Part shown: positions 8,586 through 16,145 of the stretch, one piece after another
Numbering within the stretch: the stretch's first letter is position 1
How the letters are laid out: each line of letters starts with the position of its first letter
NCBI RefSeq assembly: GCF_009695545.1
Contig: NZ_VUNS01000001.1
Span: 124,001 to 188,000 of the forward strand
Origin: Victivallis lenta
Lineage (GTDB): Bacteria > Verrucomicrobiota > Lentisphaeria > Victivallales > Victivallaceae
Direction of reading: 5' to 3'
Length of the DNA stretch: 64,000 nt
The notes under the pieces: model-generated
What the model was told of the DNA's origin: nothing
What the model saw: the letters and a program-made list of their open reading frames with translations, nothing else
The model's database searches: none
Program-made: the position numbers and the translations under genes

Positions 8586-9170
8586 TCAGATGCGGAGCGC
8601 TCCCCGGCGCAGAACGCGCGGCTCCTTCCCGGTCGCATCGACGACGGTGGAGGCCAGCGCATCCGGTGCGATCGGGCCTCCGTCGACCGCCAGCGCCGCG
8701 TCGCCGGAGAGTTCGGCCAGCGCCGCCTGCACGGTCAGCGCGTTCGGATGCCCGGAGTGGTTCGCGCTGGTCTGGGCGAGCGGACAGCCGATCCGGCGCA
8801 AAACAGCCAGAACCAGCGGATGGTCCGGCACCCGGAATCCCGTCGTGCCGCCGTCCTGCCTCGGAGCGATGATCGTGATCGGTCCGGGACAGTGCCGCAC
8901 GGCCAGTTGTTCCGGCAGCCCTTCGAGACGCACGCCGTACCCGGCAAGCATCCGCCAATCCGCCACGAACCAGCCGAGCGGCTTCGAAGCATCGCGATCC
9001 TTCAGGTCGTAAATGCGCTGCCGGGCGGCCGCGTCATCGGCGCGGCAGACCAGTCCGTAGACGGTCTCGGTCGGCAGCAGGACCACGGCGCCGGGCCCGG
9101 CGAGCGCTTCGAGAACGGCGTCCGCCGCAGCATCGACGCCGGATTCGGCCAGTTTCAGCACACGGGTCAT
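8586..9170 (-). CDS. tsaC: threonylcarbamoyl-AMP synthase (Sua5/YrdC/TsaC family)
   Basis: A 194-residue YrdC-domain protein. It makes L-threonylcarbamoyl-AMP from threonine, bicarbonate and ATP for the universal t6A37 modification of ANN-decoding tRNAs. Visible family motifs are LPTETVYGL (33-41), the basic KDRDASKPL segment, PGPIT, and TSANHSG near the C-terminus. It matches the short TsaC form, without the extra C-terminal Sua5 domain. The reading frame extends upstream, but ATG at 9170 starts the conserved domain and lies 1 nt after the symporter stop, so the two genes are co-transcribed. Confidence 0.88.
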   Translation of the reverse strand: MTRVLKLAESGVDAAADAVLEALAGPGAVVLLPTETVYGLVCRADDAAARQRIYDLKDRDASKPLGWFVADWRMLAGYGVRLEGLPEQLAVRHCPGPITIIAPRQDGGTTGFRVPDHPLVLAVLRRIGCPLAQTSANHSGHPNALTVQAALAELSGDAALAVDGGPIAPDALASTVVDATGKEPRVLRRGALRI

Positions 9171-9171
9171 C

Positions 9172-10809
9172 CTATTCGTCCTCCTCGTCCGGCTGGTCGA
9201 GCACCCAGTGCGGCACCCGCTCGCCGAGGTAGCAGCAGATGAAAGCGACGACGCCGGCGGCAAAGCCGTAGACCGCACCGACCGTCAGGCTGCGGTCGAG
9301 GTCGGTGTTCATAAGTTCGGTGAAGCTCAGCCCGGTCCCGCTCGAATCGACGAAAACGTAGGCGAGCCAGACGCCGGTGGAGACCGCCATTGCAGCCCAC
9401 GCCGCGTTCTTGCTTGCCTTCGGCACATAAAGCGCCGTCACGACCGGAATGAAGATCACGACCAGCTGCGACGCCCAGCTGTTGATCATCAGGCTGTAGA
9501 TGCTTTTGACCGAGATCGCCAGCAGCAGCGCGATGAAGGTCAGGGCAACCGTGGCCACCCGGGTCAGGACCAGCAGCTTCTGGTCGCTGAGCCGCGGCCA
9601 GATCGAACCGATCACGTTGTTGCAGAGCAGCGACGACCCGGCCAGCAGCGAACTGTCGGCCGAACTCATGATCGCCGAAATCAGCGCCGCGAGGAAAACC
9701 GTCAGCACGATCGGATGAATGTTGCCGAGGATGATGATCGCCATGCGCGGCAGCACCTGATTTTCGAGGTTGTCGACCCCCATCGATTCGGGCGTGATGC
9801 CGTGATTGGTCAGCACCGTGCGGGCCGCGAAGCCGATCGTGATCGGCACGAGGCCGATCGCCGCGTAGAAGAAGCCGGACATGACGGCGCTCGATACTGC
9901 GATCTTCTCGTTGCGGCTCGCCAGCGAACGCTGGATCAGGTCCTGCCCGACCATGCAGCCGAGCCCCATGACGATCCAGCTGCCGATGTAGTAGATGTAA
10001 TCCGAAAAGACGAACGGCACCGGCTCGCCGGTGGCGGGGTCGAGCGCATGCCGCATGCCGATCGACAGATCCGCCGCGCTGAGCCGGCTGGTCATCTCGG
10101 ACCAGCCCCCGGCCTCGAACACCGCCCCCGGGACGATGACGAACAGCCCGATGACGATCAGCGAAACCTGCACCACGTCGGTCAGCGTCACGGCCCACAT
10201 GCCGCCGGCGAAGGTGTAGATCAGCACGACCGCCGCGCCGATGAGAGTCCCCCATATCGCATCCATACCGGTCAGGATATGCAGGATCGTGCCGATGCCG
10301 AGCATCTGCGCGCCGAGCCAGCCGATGTAGACGGGGATCATCCAGAGCGAGGTATACACGCCGGCCCATTTGCCGTATTTGCGCTCGACGATGTCGGTCA
10401 CGGTCAGACACTTGAGCCGCCGCAGCAGCCCGACGATGAAGATGCCGGCGAGGACCAGGCTGATCGATGCGCCGAACGGGTCGGCCAGCACACCGCCGAT
10501 GCCGTCGGAATAAACCGTCGCCGCGACGCCCATGCTCGACCCGGCGCCGAACCAGGTCGCCAGCAATGTGGCGGTGGCCATCCAGAGCGGCAGGCGCCTC
10601 CCGGCGACCAGAAAGTCGTTCATTCCCTTCACCTTGCGGCTGGACCAGAAGCCGATTCCGATCAACACGCCGACATAGGCGACAATCCCGATCCAGAGGG
10701 TGATCATTCCGCTCTGCGAGAGCATGGTGCCGCCGGGAACCGTTTTCTCCGCAGCGATTTCGGCAATCTCTTCGACCGGCGTGAGCGCCTCACCGAAAAA
10801 GTAGTGCAT
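9172..10809 (-). CDS. sodium:solute symporter (SSS family)
   Basis: A membrane protein of about 545 residues with roughly 13 hydrophobic segments and the SSS-family pattern. The second helix region reads FWSSRKVKGMNDFLVAGRRL..W; then come WFGAGSSMG, a GGMWAVTLTDVVQ segment and a SADSSLLAGSSL segment typical of the sodium-binding region of SLC5-like carriers. It should import an organic solute with sodium. The solute cannot be predicted, though sugars, amino acids and organic acids are all known for the family. A GTG start at 10851 is possible; ATG at 10809 is preferred because AGG precedes it by 7 nt. The tsaC gene follows directly. Confidence 0.85.
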   Translation of the reverse strand: MHYFFGEALTPVEEIAEIAAEKTVPGGTMLSQSGMITLWIGIVAYVGVLIGIGFWSSRKVKGMNDFLVAGRRLPLWMATATLLATWFGAGSSMGVAATVYSDGIGGVLADPFGASISLVLAGIFIVGLLRRLKCLTVTDIVERKYGKWAGVYTSLWMIPVYIGWLGAQMLGIGTILHILTGMDAIWGTLIGAAVVLIYTFAGGMWAVTLTDVVQVSLIVIGLFVIVPGAVFEAGGWSEMTSRLSAADLSIGMRHALDPATGEPVPFVFSDYIYYIGSWIVMGLGCMVGQDLIQRSLASRNEKIAVSSAVMSGFFYAAIGLVPITIGFAARTVLTNHGITPESMGVDNLENQVLPRMAIIILGNIHPIVLTVFLAALISAIMSSADSSLLAGSSLLCNNVIGSIWPRLSDQKLLVLTRVATVALTFIALLLAISVKSIYSLMINSWASQLVVIFIPVVTALYVPKASKNAAWAAMAVSTGVWLAYVFVDSSGTGLSFTELMNTDLDRSLTVGAVYGFAAGVVAFICCYLGERVPHWVLDQPDEEDE

Positions 10810-10887
10810 TTTTTTGCCTTGTCCTGAAAAAAAGTTCAAAAAAAACCGCACGGACGGACAACGGCTGCCCTCGGTGGCGGTACTTGC

Positions 10888-10916
10888 GTTATAAACTACT
10901 TGAATTTTCCGGACAA
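10888..10916 (-). promoter_or_regulatory. probable promoter of the symporter-tsaC unit
   Basis: TTGTCC (10911-10916), 17-bp spacer, TATAAC (10888-10893) on the minus strand. The leader to the symporter ATG would be about 72 nt. Confidence 0.4.
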
Positions 10917-10965
10917 TTCAATCGGAGAAACGTAAAAAAACACTTTTTTTCATATGCCGCGGCGC

Positions 10966-10994
10966 TTGAAAAAAAGCATAAACAAGAGTATTCT
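10966..10994 (+). promoter_or_regulatory. probable promoter of ispH (leaderless transcript)
   Basis: TTGAAA (10966-10971), 17-bp spacer, TATTCT (10989-10994). The expected transcription start falls at 11001-11002, exactly on the ispH ATG. No good ribosome-binding site precedes that ATG. Confidence 0.5.
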
Positions 10995-11001
10995 AGAAAG
11001 A

Positions 11002-11931
11002 ATGGAGCAGACGAAATGCATTTATCTCGCACATCCGCATGGCATGTGCGCCGGAGTGCGCAGGGCACTGCAGGCGGTCGACGCAGTTCTGGAACGGTTC
11101 GGGCCGCCGGTTTACGTGCTGCATGAGATCGTGCACAACAGCTTTATCGTGAACGGCCTGCGGAAACGGGGCGTCCGCTTTGCGGAGTCGCTTGATGAAG
11201 TTCCCCCGGGTTCGGTGCTGCTGTTCAGCGCGCACGGCGTTTCCTCCGCCGTGGAACAGGAGGCGCACCGCAGGGGGCTCAGGACGATCGACGCGACCTG
11301 TCCGCTCGTGAAAAGACTGCACCATGCGGCGGAAAAGGCGGACGACGTCCTGATCCTGCTCGGTCACCGGGGCCATCCGGAGGTGGAGGGAACGGTCGGG
11401 CGGTCGGGCGCCGGGCGGACCTTCACTGCCGGCAGCCGGGAAGAGCTCGCCGGGCTGCCGGATTTTCCGGCCGGAACGCGAATCGTGCTCCTGGCGCAGA
11501 CCACGCTGAATACGGAGGAGGTCCGCGCGATGGAGACGCTGCTGCGGGACCGCTATCCGCACCTGGAGTCGGCCGCCGCGGTCTGTTACGCGACGACCAA
11601 CCGCCAGAAAGCCGTGCGGCTGCTGGCGGAAAAGACCGGAACCGTGCTGGTGATCGGTTCTCCGCACAGCTCGAATTCGAACCGGCTGCGGGAAGCGGCG
11701 GAGCAGGCGGGCGCCGAAGCGTTCCTGATCGAAGGACCGGAGGAGCTGCCGCGCGAACGGCTGCTCGCGGCGGCATCGGTCGGCATCGGCGCGGGAGCCA
11801 GCGCGCCGGAGAGCCTGGTACGGCAGGTGATCGGCGAACTCGGCCGCCTCGGCTTCGGCCGGGTCGAACCGGTCCATGCCGCGGAAGAAGAGACCATATT
11901 TAAACGACCGGCAATCCCGGAGGAACGATGA
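11002..11931 (+). CDS. ispH: 4-hydroxy-3-methylbut-2-enyl diphosphate reductase
   Basis: The final enzyme of the MEP isoprenoid pathway. It reduces HMBPP to IPP and DMAPP with an iron-sulfur cluster. The 309-residue product has the three conserved cluster cysteines C16 (HPHGMCAGV), C100 (DATCPLV) and C195 (VCYATTNRQ). It also has the substrate-binding histidines in SAHGVS and LGHRGHPE and the diphosphate-binding SSNSNRL motif. An upstream ATG at 10954 is in frame, but the added residues (PRRLKKSINK) are not conserved-looking and lie over the promoter, so 11002 is preferred. The stop overlaps the start of the lipoprotein gene by 4 nt (ATGA). Confidence 0.93.
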   Translation: MEQTKCIYLAHPHGMCAGVRRALQAVDAVLERFGPPVYVLHEIVHNSFIVNGLRKRGVRFAESLDEVPPGSVLLFSAHGVSSAVEQEAHRRGLRTIDATCPLVKRLHHAAEKADDVLILLGHRGHPEVEGTVGRSGAGRTFTAGSREELAGLPDFPAGTRIVLLAQTTLNTEEVRAMETLLRDRYPHLESAAAVCYATTNRQKAVRLLAEKTGTVLVIGSPHSSNSNRLREAAEQAGAEAFLIEGPEELPRERLLAAASVGIGAGASAPESLVRQVIGELGRLGFGRVEPVHAAEEETIFKRPAIPEER

Positions 11932-12497
11932 AACATCTATTTTTTCTGTTTTTGCTGGTTTGTTCCGGCTTCATCGCCGGCTGCGACGACGACAAGCCCC
12001 GGACGACCAGAACCACCGTCGACTACGAGCTCGACCGCAAGCTCGACTGGAACGCGGCCGAGAAGAAGCTCAAAGGGTCGATACGGATCAAAACCCGTTC
12101 CGTATCGAAGGAGATGCCGCTCCTGTCCAACACCTACGGCATCGCCTTCGAGCTGACGCCCGGCGACCGGACCACGATCATCGTCATGAACGACGATGAA
12201 GGGACCTATTTCACCGGGGAGTATCCGGATCTGCCGATCCAGCTGCCGCGGCTGCTGAGCCTGCAGAGACCGGCCGTCAGCATGGAGCTGCTCGATCCCG
12301 AGATGTGCGCGGCCGGTGAAGTCGCGCTCTCCGAGGAGCCGATCGACGGCAAGTATTATCTGCTGTTCAACAATTACGACCTGAAATCCGCCTGGCTGTA
12401 CGGAACCAGCCTCGAACTGCCGGCCGGGCAGCCGCTTTCCGACAGCGGGTACGTCAGCCTCGCCAAAGGGAAAGAGGTCGTGCTGCGCACCCGCTGA
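11928..12497 (+). CDS. lipoprotein of unknown function
   Basis: A 189-residue protein with a type II signal peptide: a hydrophobic MKHLFFLFLLVCSGF stretch followed by lipobox IAGC. The residues after the cysteine are DDD, which in some bacteria affects sorting between inner and outer membrane. The mature part is soluble and mixed alpha/beta with no motif I recognise. It overlaps ispH by ATGA, so it is translated from the same mRNA. Nothing in the sequence explains a link to isoprenoid synthesis, and the pairing may be incidental. Confidence 0.75.
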   Translation: MKHLFFLFLLVCSGFIAGCDDDKPRTTRTTVDYELDRKLDWNAAEKKLKGSIRIKTRSVSKEMPLLSNTYGIAFELTPGDRTTIIVMNDDEGTYFTGEYPDLPIQLPRLLSLQRPAVSMELLDPEMCAAGEVALSEEPIDGKYYLLFNNYDLKSAWLYGTSLELPAGQPLSDSGYVSLAKGKEVVLRTR

Positions 12498-12524
12498 AGG
12501 CGGGATGATGTCCGTCCGGAGTTG

Positions 12525-14339
12525 TCAGCGAATATCTTTCTTCAGGAAGCCTTCGAGCACGTTCATGCTTTCGCGCAGGCCTCCGGCCCGGTTGCGGGCC
12601 AGCCACAGATCGCGGTGACGCCCGATGACCCGGCGCAGGCCGTCGTTCCAGGCCGCCGCATCGAAAGCGCCGCCTTTCCGGGCCGCCAGCGATTCGAGCG
12701 CCAGGCGGGCCAGCTCCGATGAATTTGCGAGCTCGTCGAGCACGAGGCGCGGAGCCTTTGGCGGATGTTCCGTCATACGGCCGCGCCAGGAGGCGAGCGC
12801 GGCAAGCGCCGCGGCGGCCTCGTCCGCCGTCGCCAGCTCCAGGAGCTCGCGGTTGCAGCGGCGATCCGGCGCATTCAGAATGCCCCAGAAGCAGGTCTGG
12901 TTCACGCCGGGATGCGCGAACGCCTCGCAGATGCGGCCGTAATCGAGCAGCAGCTCCCCGAGCCTCCCGTCACCACCCGGATTGAAGGCGAAATCGACCG
13001 CGTACGGCACCGCCTCTTCCACAGATGAAGCCGCGTTCCAGCTCCACCCGGCCGCAGCGGCGATGCCGGGCCAGGAGAGCGGCCAGTACTGATGATGCCC
13101 GCCGTCGCCCCAGTCGGTCAGCAGCAGCCCGGCCGCCCCGGACTCCCGGCCGCAGCGGGCCGCCGAACCGATGTTGCCGAACATGTTCGCGGTCCGGCCG
13201 GTGATCGAGTTCCAGGCCGACGTGCCGGGGCAGACGTAGAACGGAATTCCGGCGGCGCGGAACTTCGCGCATTCGTCCCTGAACGGGTGGTTCGCCTCAT
13301 ATCCCCAGTCGAGCGCAGTCACCCCCTGCGGCAGCTCCGGAATCAGCTCCGGCTCATGCAGGATGATATCGCCCCAGAACTGGACCCGGCGCCCGTGCCT
13401 GCCGGCCAGCTTCACAAGTTCCGAGAGAAAATCGAGGTAAACCCGGTGCAGGCCGCGCTCCGCGCAGAGCTTCCGGCTGCGCCCCTGCCCGAGCTCCACA
13501 GTCTCGTCGCAGCCGATGTTCAGCATTCCGCTCGTGAAGTTCGGCAGGAACTCGGCGTAGAGCCGGTCGATGAAGTCGAGCGCCTCCTTTCCGGGAGCGA
13601 GCGTCGCCTGATACCAGGCATCCCACGCCTCGAAATACCACGGTTCCGGACTTTCGGCCAGGCCGCGGTACTCTCCGAGGCAGAGCCAGCGGCCGAGATG
13701 CCCGAAGCTGTTCAGATTCGGCACGAGCTCGATGAAACGGCTGCGGCAGTAGCGGTCGAGTTCCATGATCTCCGCCGGCGTCAGCGGCGAGGAGTCGAAC
13801 CAGACCCGTTCGTCTCCGGCAAACGCGAAAGAGTGTTCCATGTAAAGCTGCAGCTCATTGTAACGCAAGGCGCTCAGGCTGTCGACGGTCCGTTTCAGCT
13901 CCTGCATGGCCGGCACCTTGCAGCGCGACACGTCGAGCATGTAGCCGCGCCGCGCGAAATCGGGCGCGTCGTCAATCCGCATCAGCGGAACCCGGCACGG
14001 TTCCGACAGCAATTGCCGGAAAGTGAGCAATCCGTAGTAAAACCCGGCGTCGCCGGAGGCCGACAGCAGCGCCTGTTCCGGCGTCGTTTCGAGCCGGTAT
14101 CCCTCCGGCGGCAGGGTGGAATCCCGCACCATGGTCAGCAGCCGGGCGCCCGCGCCCGGCGTGCCGGCCGTCACCTCAACCGGAGAAAAAAAACGCTCCG
14201 ACAGCAGCTCCGCCGCGCACATCGCCGCCTCCTTCAGCTCGAATCCGGCCTCCGCCGGAAGGACCAGCCAGCGGCGATCCGCATAGCTCACCCAGGAACC
14301 CGAATCGGAAACCCGGCGCGGTTCGGGAAAAATCAACAT
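12525..14339 (-). CDS. GH20-like beta-N-acetylhexosaminidase
   Basis: A 604-residue protein with the two-part GH20 layout: an N-terminal alpha/beta domain (about 1-115) and a TIM barrel starting at APDFARRGYMLDVSR. The barrel holds the GH20 aspartate-glutamate pair D278-E279 in NIGCDETVELG, the substrate-assisted catalytic site of this family. It has no signal peptide and so should be cytoplasmic, probably trimming imported N-acetylhexosaminyl or other hexosaminyl oligosaccharides. The family fit is good. The substrate is open, since GH20-like proteins of this divergence may act on other sugars. GGAGGTG lies about 5 nt before the start. Confidence 0.75.
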   Translation of the reverse strand: MLIFPEPRRVSDSGSWVSYADRRWLVLPAEAGFELKEAAMCAAELLSERFFSPVEVTAGTPGAGARLLTMVRDSTLPPEGYRLETTPEQALLSASGDAGFYYGLLTFRQLLSEPCRVPLMRIDDAPDFARRGYMLDVSRCKVPAMQELKRTVDSLSALRYNELQLYMEHSFAFAGDERVWFDSSPLTPAEIMELDRYCRSRFIELVPNLNSFGHLGRWLCLGEYRGLAESPEPWYFEAWDAWYQATLAPGKEALDFIDRLYAEFLPNFTSGMLNIGCDETVELGQGRSRKLCAERGLHRVYLDFLSELVKLAGRHGRRVQFWGDIILHEPELIPELPQGVTALDWGYEANHPFRDECAKFRAAGIPFYVCPGTSAWNSITGRTANMFGNIGSAARCGRESGAAGLLLTDWGDGGHHQYWPLSWPGIAAAAGWSWNAASSVEEAVPYAVDFAFNPGGDGRLGELLLDYGRICEAFAHPGVNQTCFWGILNAPDRRCNRELLELATADEAAAALAALASWRGRMTEHPPKAPRLVLDELANSSELARLALESLAARKGGAFDAAAWNDGLRRVIGRHRDLWLARNRAGGLRESMNVLEGFLKKDIR

Positions 14340-14382
14340 GCTGCACCTCCCTCATCTGTTGTTGAAACCAGCATGGGGAACT

Positions 14383-14410
14383 ACTATATCCGCGCCGCGC
14401 CGTTTCGCAA
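14383..14410 (-). promoter_or_regulatory. possible promoter of the GH20-like gene
   Basis: TTGCGA (14405-14410), 16-bp spacer and TATAGT (14383-14388) on the minus strand, about 40 nt upstream of the start codon. Confidence 0.4.
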
Positions 14411-14441
14411 TCCCGCACGACCTGTTTTCCGAAAAAAAAAT

Positions 14442-14469
14442 TTGCATCATCCTTTGGAGGATGTATATT
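14442..14469 (+). promoter_or_regulatory. cstA promoter whose spacer is a perfect palindrome
   Basis: TTGCAT (14442-14447) and TATATT (14464-14469) are separated by 16 bp. The spacer is itself a complete inverted repeat, CATCCT-TTGG-AGGATG (14448-14463). Predicted transcription start is near 14476, giving a leader of about 33 nt with AGGAGG at 14498-14503. Confidence 0.5.
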
Positions 14470-14508
14470 AATGAGTTTCGTTCAGGCATATTGCATCAGG
14501 AGGAAAAA

Positions 14509-15972
14509 ATGCTGCTCTTTCTGCTCGGGATGGCGATTCTCGTGATCGGTTACTTCACTTACGGCAGGTTCGTCGAAAAGATTCTGGGGCCGGACGACCG
14601 GCCGACGCCATGCCGGACCTGTTCGGACGGCGTCGACTTCGTCCGGCTCCCGCACTGGAAAAACATGCTGATCCAGCTCCTGAACATCGCCGGAGTCGGC
14701 CCGGTGATCGGCGTGATCCTCGGCATCAAATTCGGCGCGATCGCCTTCCTCATCATTCCGGTCGGCAACATCATCGGCGGCGCCGTGCACGACTTCGTCG
14801 GCGGCATGATGTCGCTGCGGCACAACGGCGCCAACCTGCCGGAACTGATCCGCATGAACACCGGCAAGGCGTTCTACTGGATCTTCTCGGCGTTCATGAT
14901 CTTCCTGCTGCTGCTGGTGGTGGCGGTATTCATCAACATTCCGGCCCGGCTGATCGACGGCTTCTGGCCCTCGACCGCGCTGTTCTGGACGGCGGTCATC
15001 GCCATCTTCCTCTACTACATCGCCGCGACGCTGTTCCCGGTGGACAAGATCATCGGCTCGGTTTATCCGCTGTTCGGCGCGCTGCTGATCCTCGGAACCT
15101 TCGCGATCTTCGCGGTCCTGATGTTCCACGCAGCCGGCAACCCCGCGCTGCTGTCGGAGTCGGAGGCATTCCGGGCCAATATGCTGACCCCCGCCAACAA
15201 CAGCCCGATCCTGCCGATGCTGTTCGTCACGATCGCCTGCGGCATCCTCTCGGGCTTCCACGCCACGCAGTCGCCGATCATCGCCCGCACGATGGAGCAT
15301 GAAAAACAGGCGAAATCGAGCTATTACGGCATGATGGTGCTCGAAGGCGTGATCGGCATGATCTGGGCGGCGGCCGGACTGGCGATCTACAATCTGTTCC
15401 CCGAGCTCATGCAGGAAAACCCGACCAATGTGCTTTCGAAGATCACGACGCATTTCCTCGGCAGCTGGGTCGGGGCGGTGACGGTCATCAGCGTCATCAT
15501 CCTCGCCGTAACCTCCGGCGACACGGCGATGCGGAGTCTGCGGCTGAGTCTGGCGGAAATGTTCCGCATTCAGCAGAAGCCGATCAGGAACCGCTTTCTG
15601 CTCTGCCTGCCGCTGATCGCCGTCGTCTCGCTCCTGCTCTGGTGGTCGAACCAGAGCGCCCAGACCTTCAACCAGCTCTGGGTCTACTTCGCATGGGGCA
15701 ATCAGGTGCTCGCAAGCTGCACGCTGACGGCCGGCACAGTCTGGCTGCTGCGGAACCGCAAGCCGGGGTGGATCACCGCCGTGCCGGGCGCATTCATGAC
15801 CTTCATCGTCGCGACCTATATCCTCTGGATCTCGCCGGCACACGGCGGACCGCTCGGCAAGCCGCTGCTCGGTTTCGGGCTCGAGCTGCAGACAGCGTAC
15901 ATCATCGCAATCCTGTTCGCGTGCATCACGACCGGCTGGAGCATCTGGTACGGGCGGAAACTCTCCCGGTAA
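14509..15972 (+). CDS. cstA: CstA-family carbon starvation / pyruvate transporter
   Basis: An integral membrane protein of about 487 residues. It carries the CstA-family core: GPD.RPTPC near the N-terminus, then NIAGVGPVIGVILG, GNIIGGAVHDFVGGMMSLRHNGANLPE, and a later SGFHATQSPIIARTM loop. CstA proteins import pyruvate (E. coli CstA/BtsT) and have also been linked to peptide use. This copy is the short form, as E. coli CstA has about 700 residues. The frame extends 57 codons upstream, but AGGAGG 5 nt before the ATG at 14509 and the start of the first helix fix the start. It stands alone. Confidence 0.88.
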   Translation: MLLFLLGMAILVIGYFTYGRFVEKILGPDDRPTPCRTCSDGVDFVRLPHWKNMLIQLLNIAGVGPVIGVILGIKFGAIAFLIIPVGNIIGGAVHDFVGGMMSLRHNGANLPELIRMNTGKAFYWIFSAFMIFLLLLVVAVFINIPARLIDGFWPSTALFWTAVIAIFLYYIAATLFPVDKIIGSVYPLFGALLILGTFAIFAVLMFHAAGNPALLSESEAFRANMLTPANNSPILPMLFVTIACGILSGFHATQSPIIARTMEHEKQAKSSYYGMMVLEGVIGMIWAAAGLAIYNLFPELMQENPTNVLSKITTHFLGSWVGAVTVISVIILAVTSGDTAMRSLRLSLAEMFRIQQKPIRNRFLLCLPLIAVVSLLLWWSNQSAQTFNQLWVYFAWGNQVLASCTLTAGTVWLLRNRKPGWITAVPGAFMTFIVATYILWISPAHGGPLGKPLLGFGLELQTAYIIAILFACITTGWSIWYGRKLSR

Positions 15973-16031
15973 TCCATTCGGCACACTTAAGCCGGGAAGG
16001 ATGCCCGCCCCGGCACATGCGTCGATCTGAA

Positions 16032-16066
16032 AATCACCCCCGCCGGCCTGGCCGGCGGGGGTGATT
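16032..16066. terminator. very strong hairpin after cstA
   Basis: A 15-bp perfect stem (16032-16046 with 16052-16066) and a 5-nt loop CCTGG lie about 60 bp after the cstA stop, between convergent cstA and guaA. No T run follows on the plus strand. It probably ends or protects the cstA transcript. Confidence 0.55.
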
Positions 16067-16077
16067 GCGCTTAAGAA

Positions 16078-16112
16078 TATAAAAAGGCCCGGAGGGGAAA
16101 ACGCCTCCTCCG
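16078..16112 (-). terminator. intrinsic terminator of guaA
   Basis: On the minus strand, after the guaA stop, CGGAGG (16107-16112) pairs with CCTCCG (16090-16095) across an 11-nt loop. GGCC and a TTTTTAT tract follow. Stem plus T run fits a rho-independent terminator. Confidence 0.55.
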
Positions 16113-16145
16113 AGTCCCGCGAAAGTCAGATCGGGAACCGCGGGC

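Noticed and set aside
6452-8872. 806-residue open frame antisense to the GH51 and tsaC genes
   Set aside because: GC-rich codon shadow: arginine, proline and histidine rich, no domain, and the opposite strand has clear catalytic motifs.
9208-10827. 539-residue open frame antisense to the symporter
   Set aside because: Asp/Arg/His-rich shadow of hydrophobic codons, typical of the strand opposite a membrane protein.
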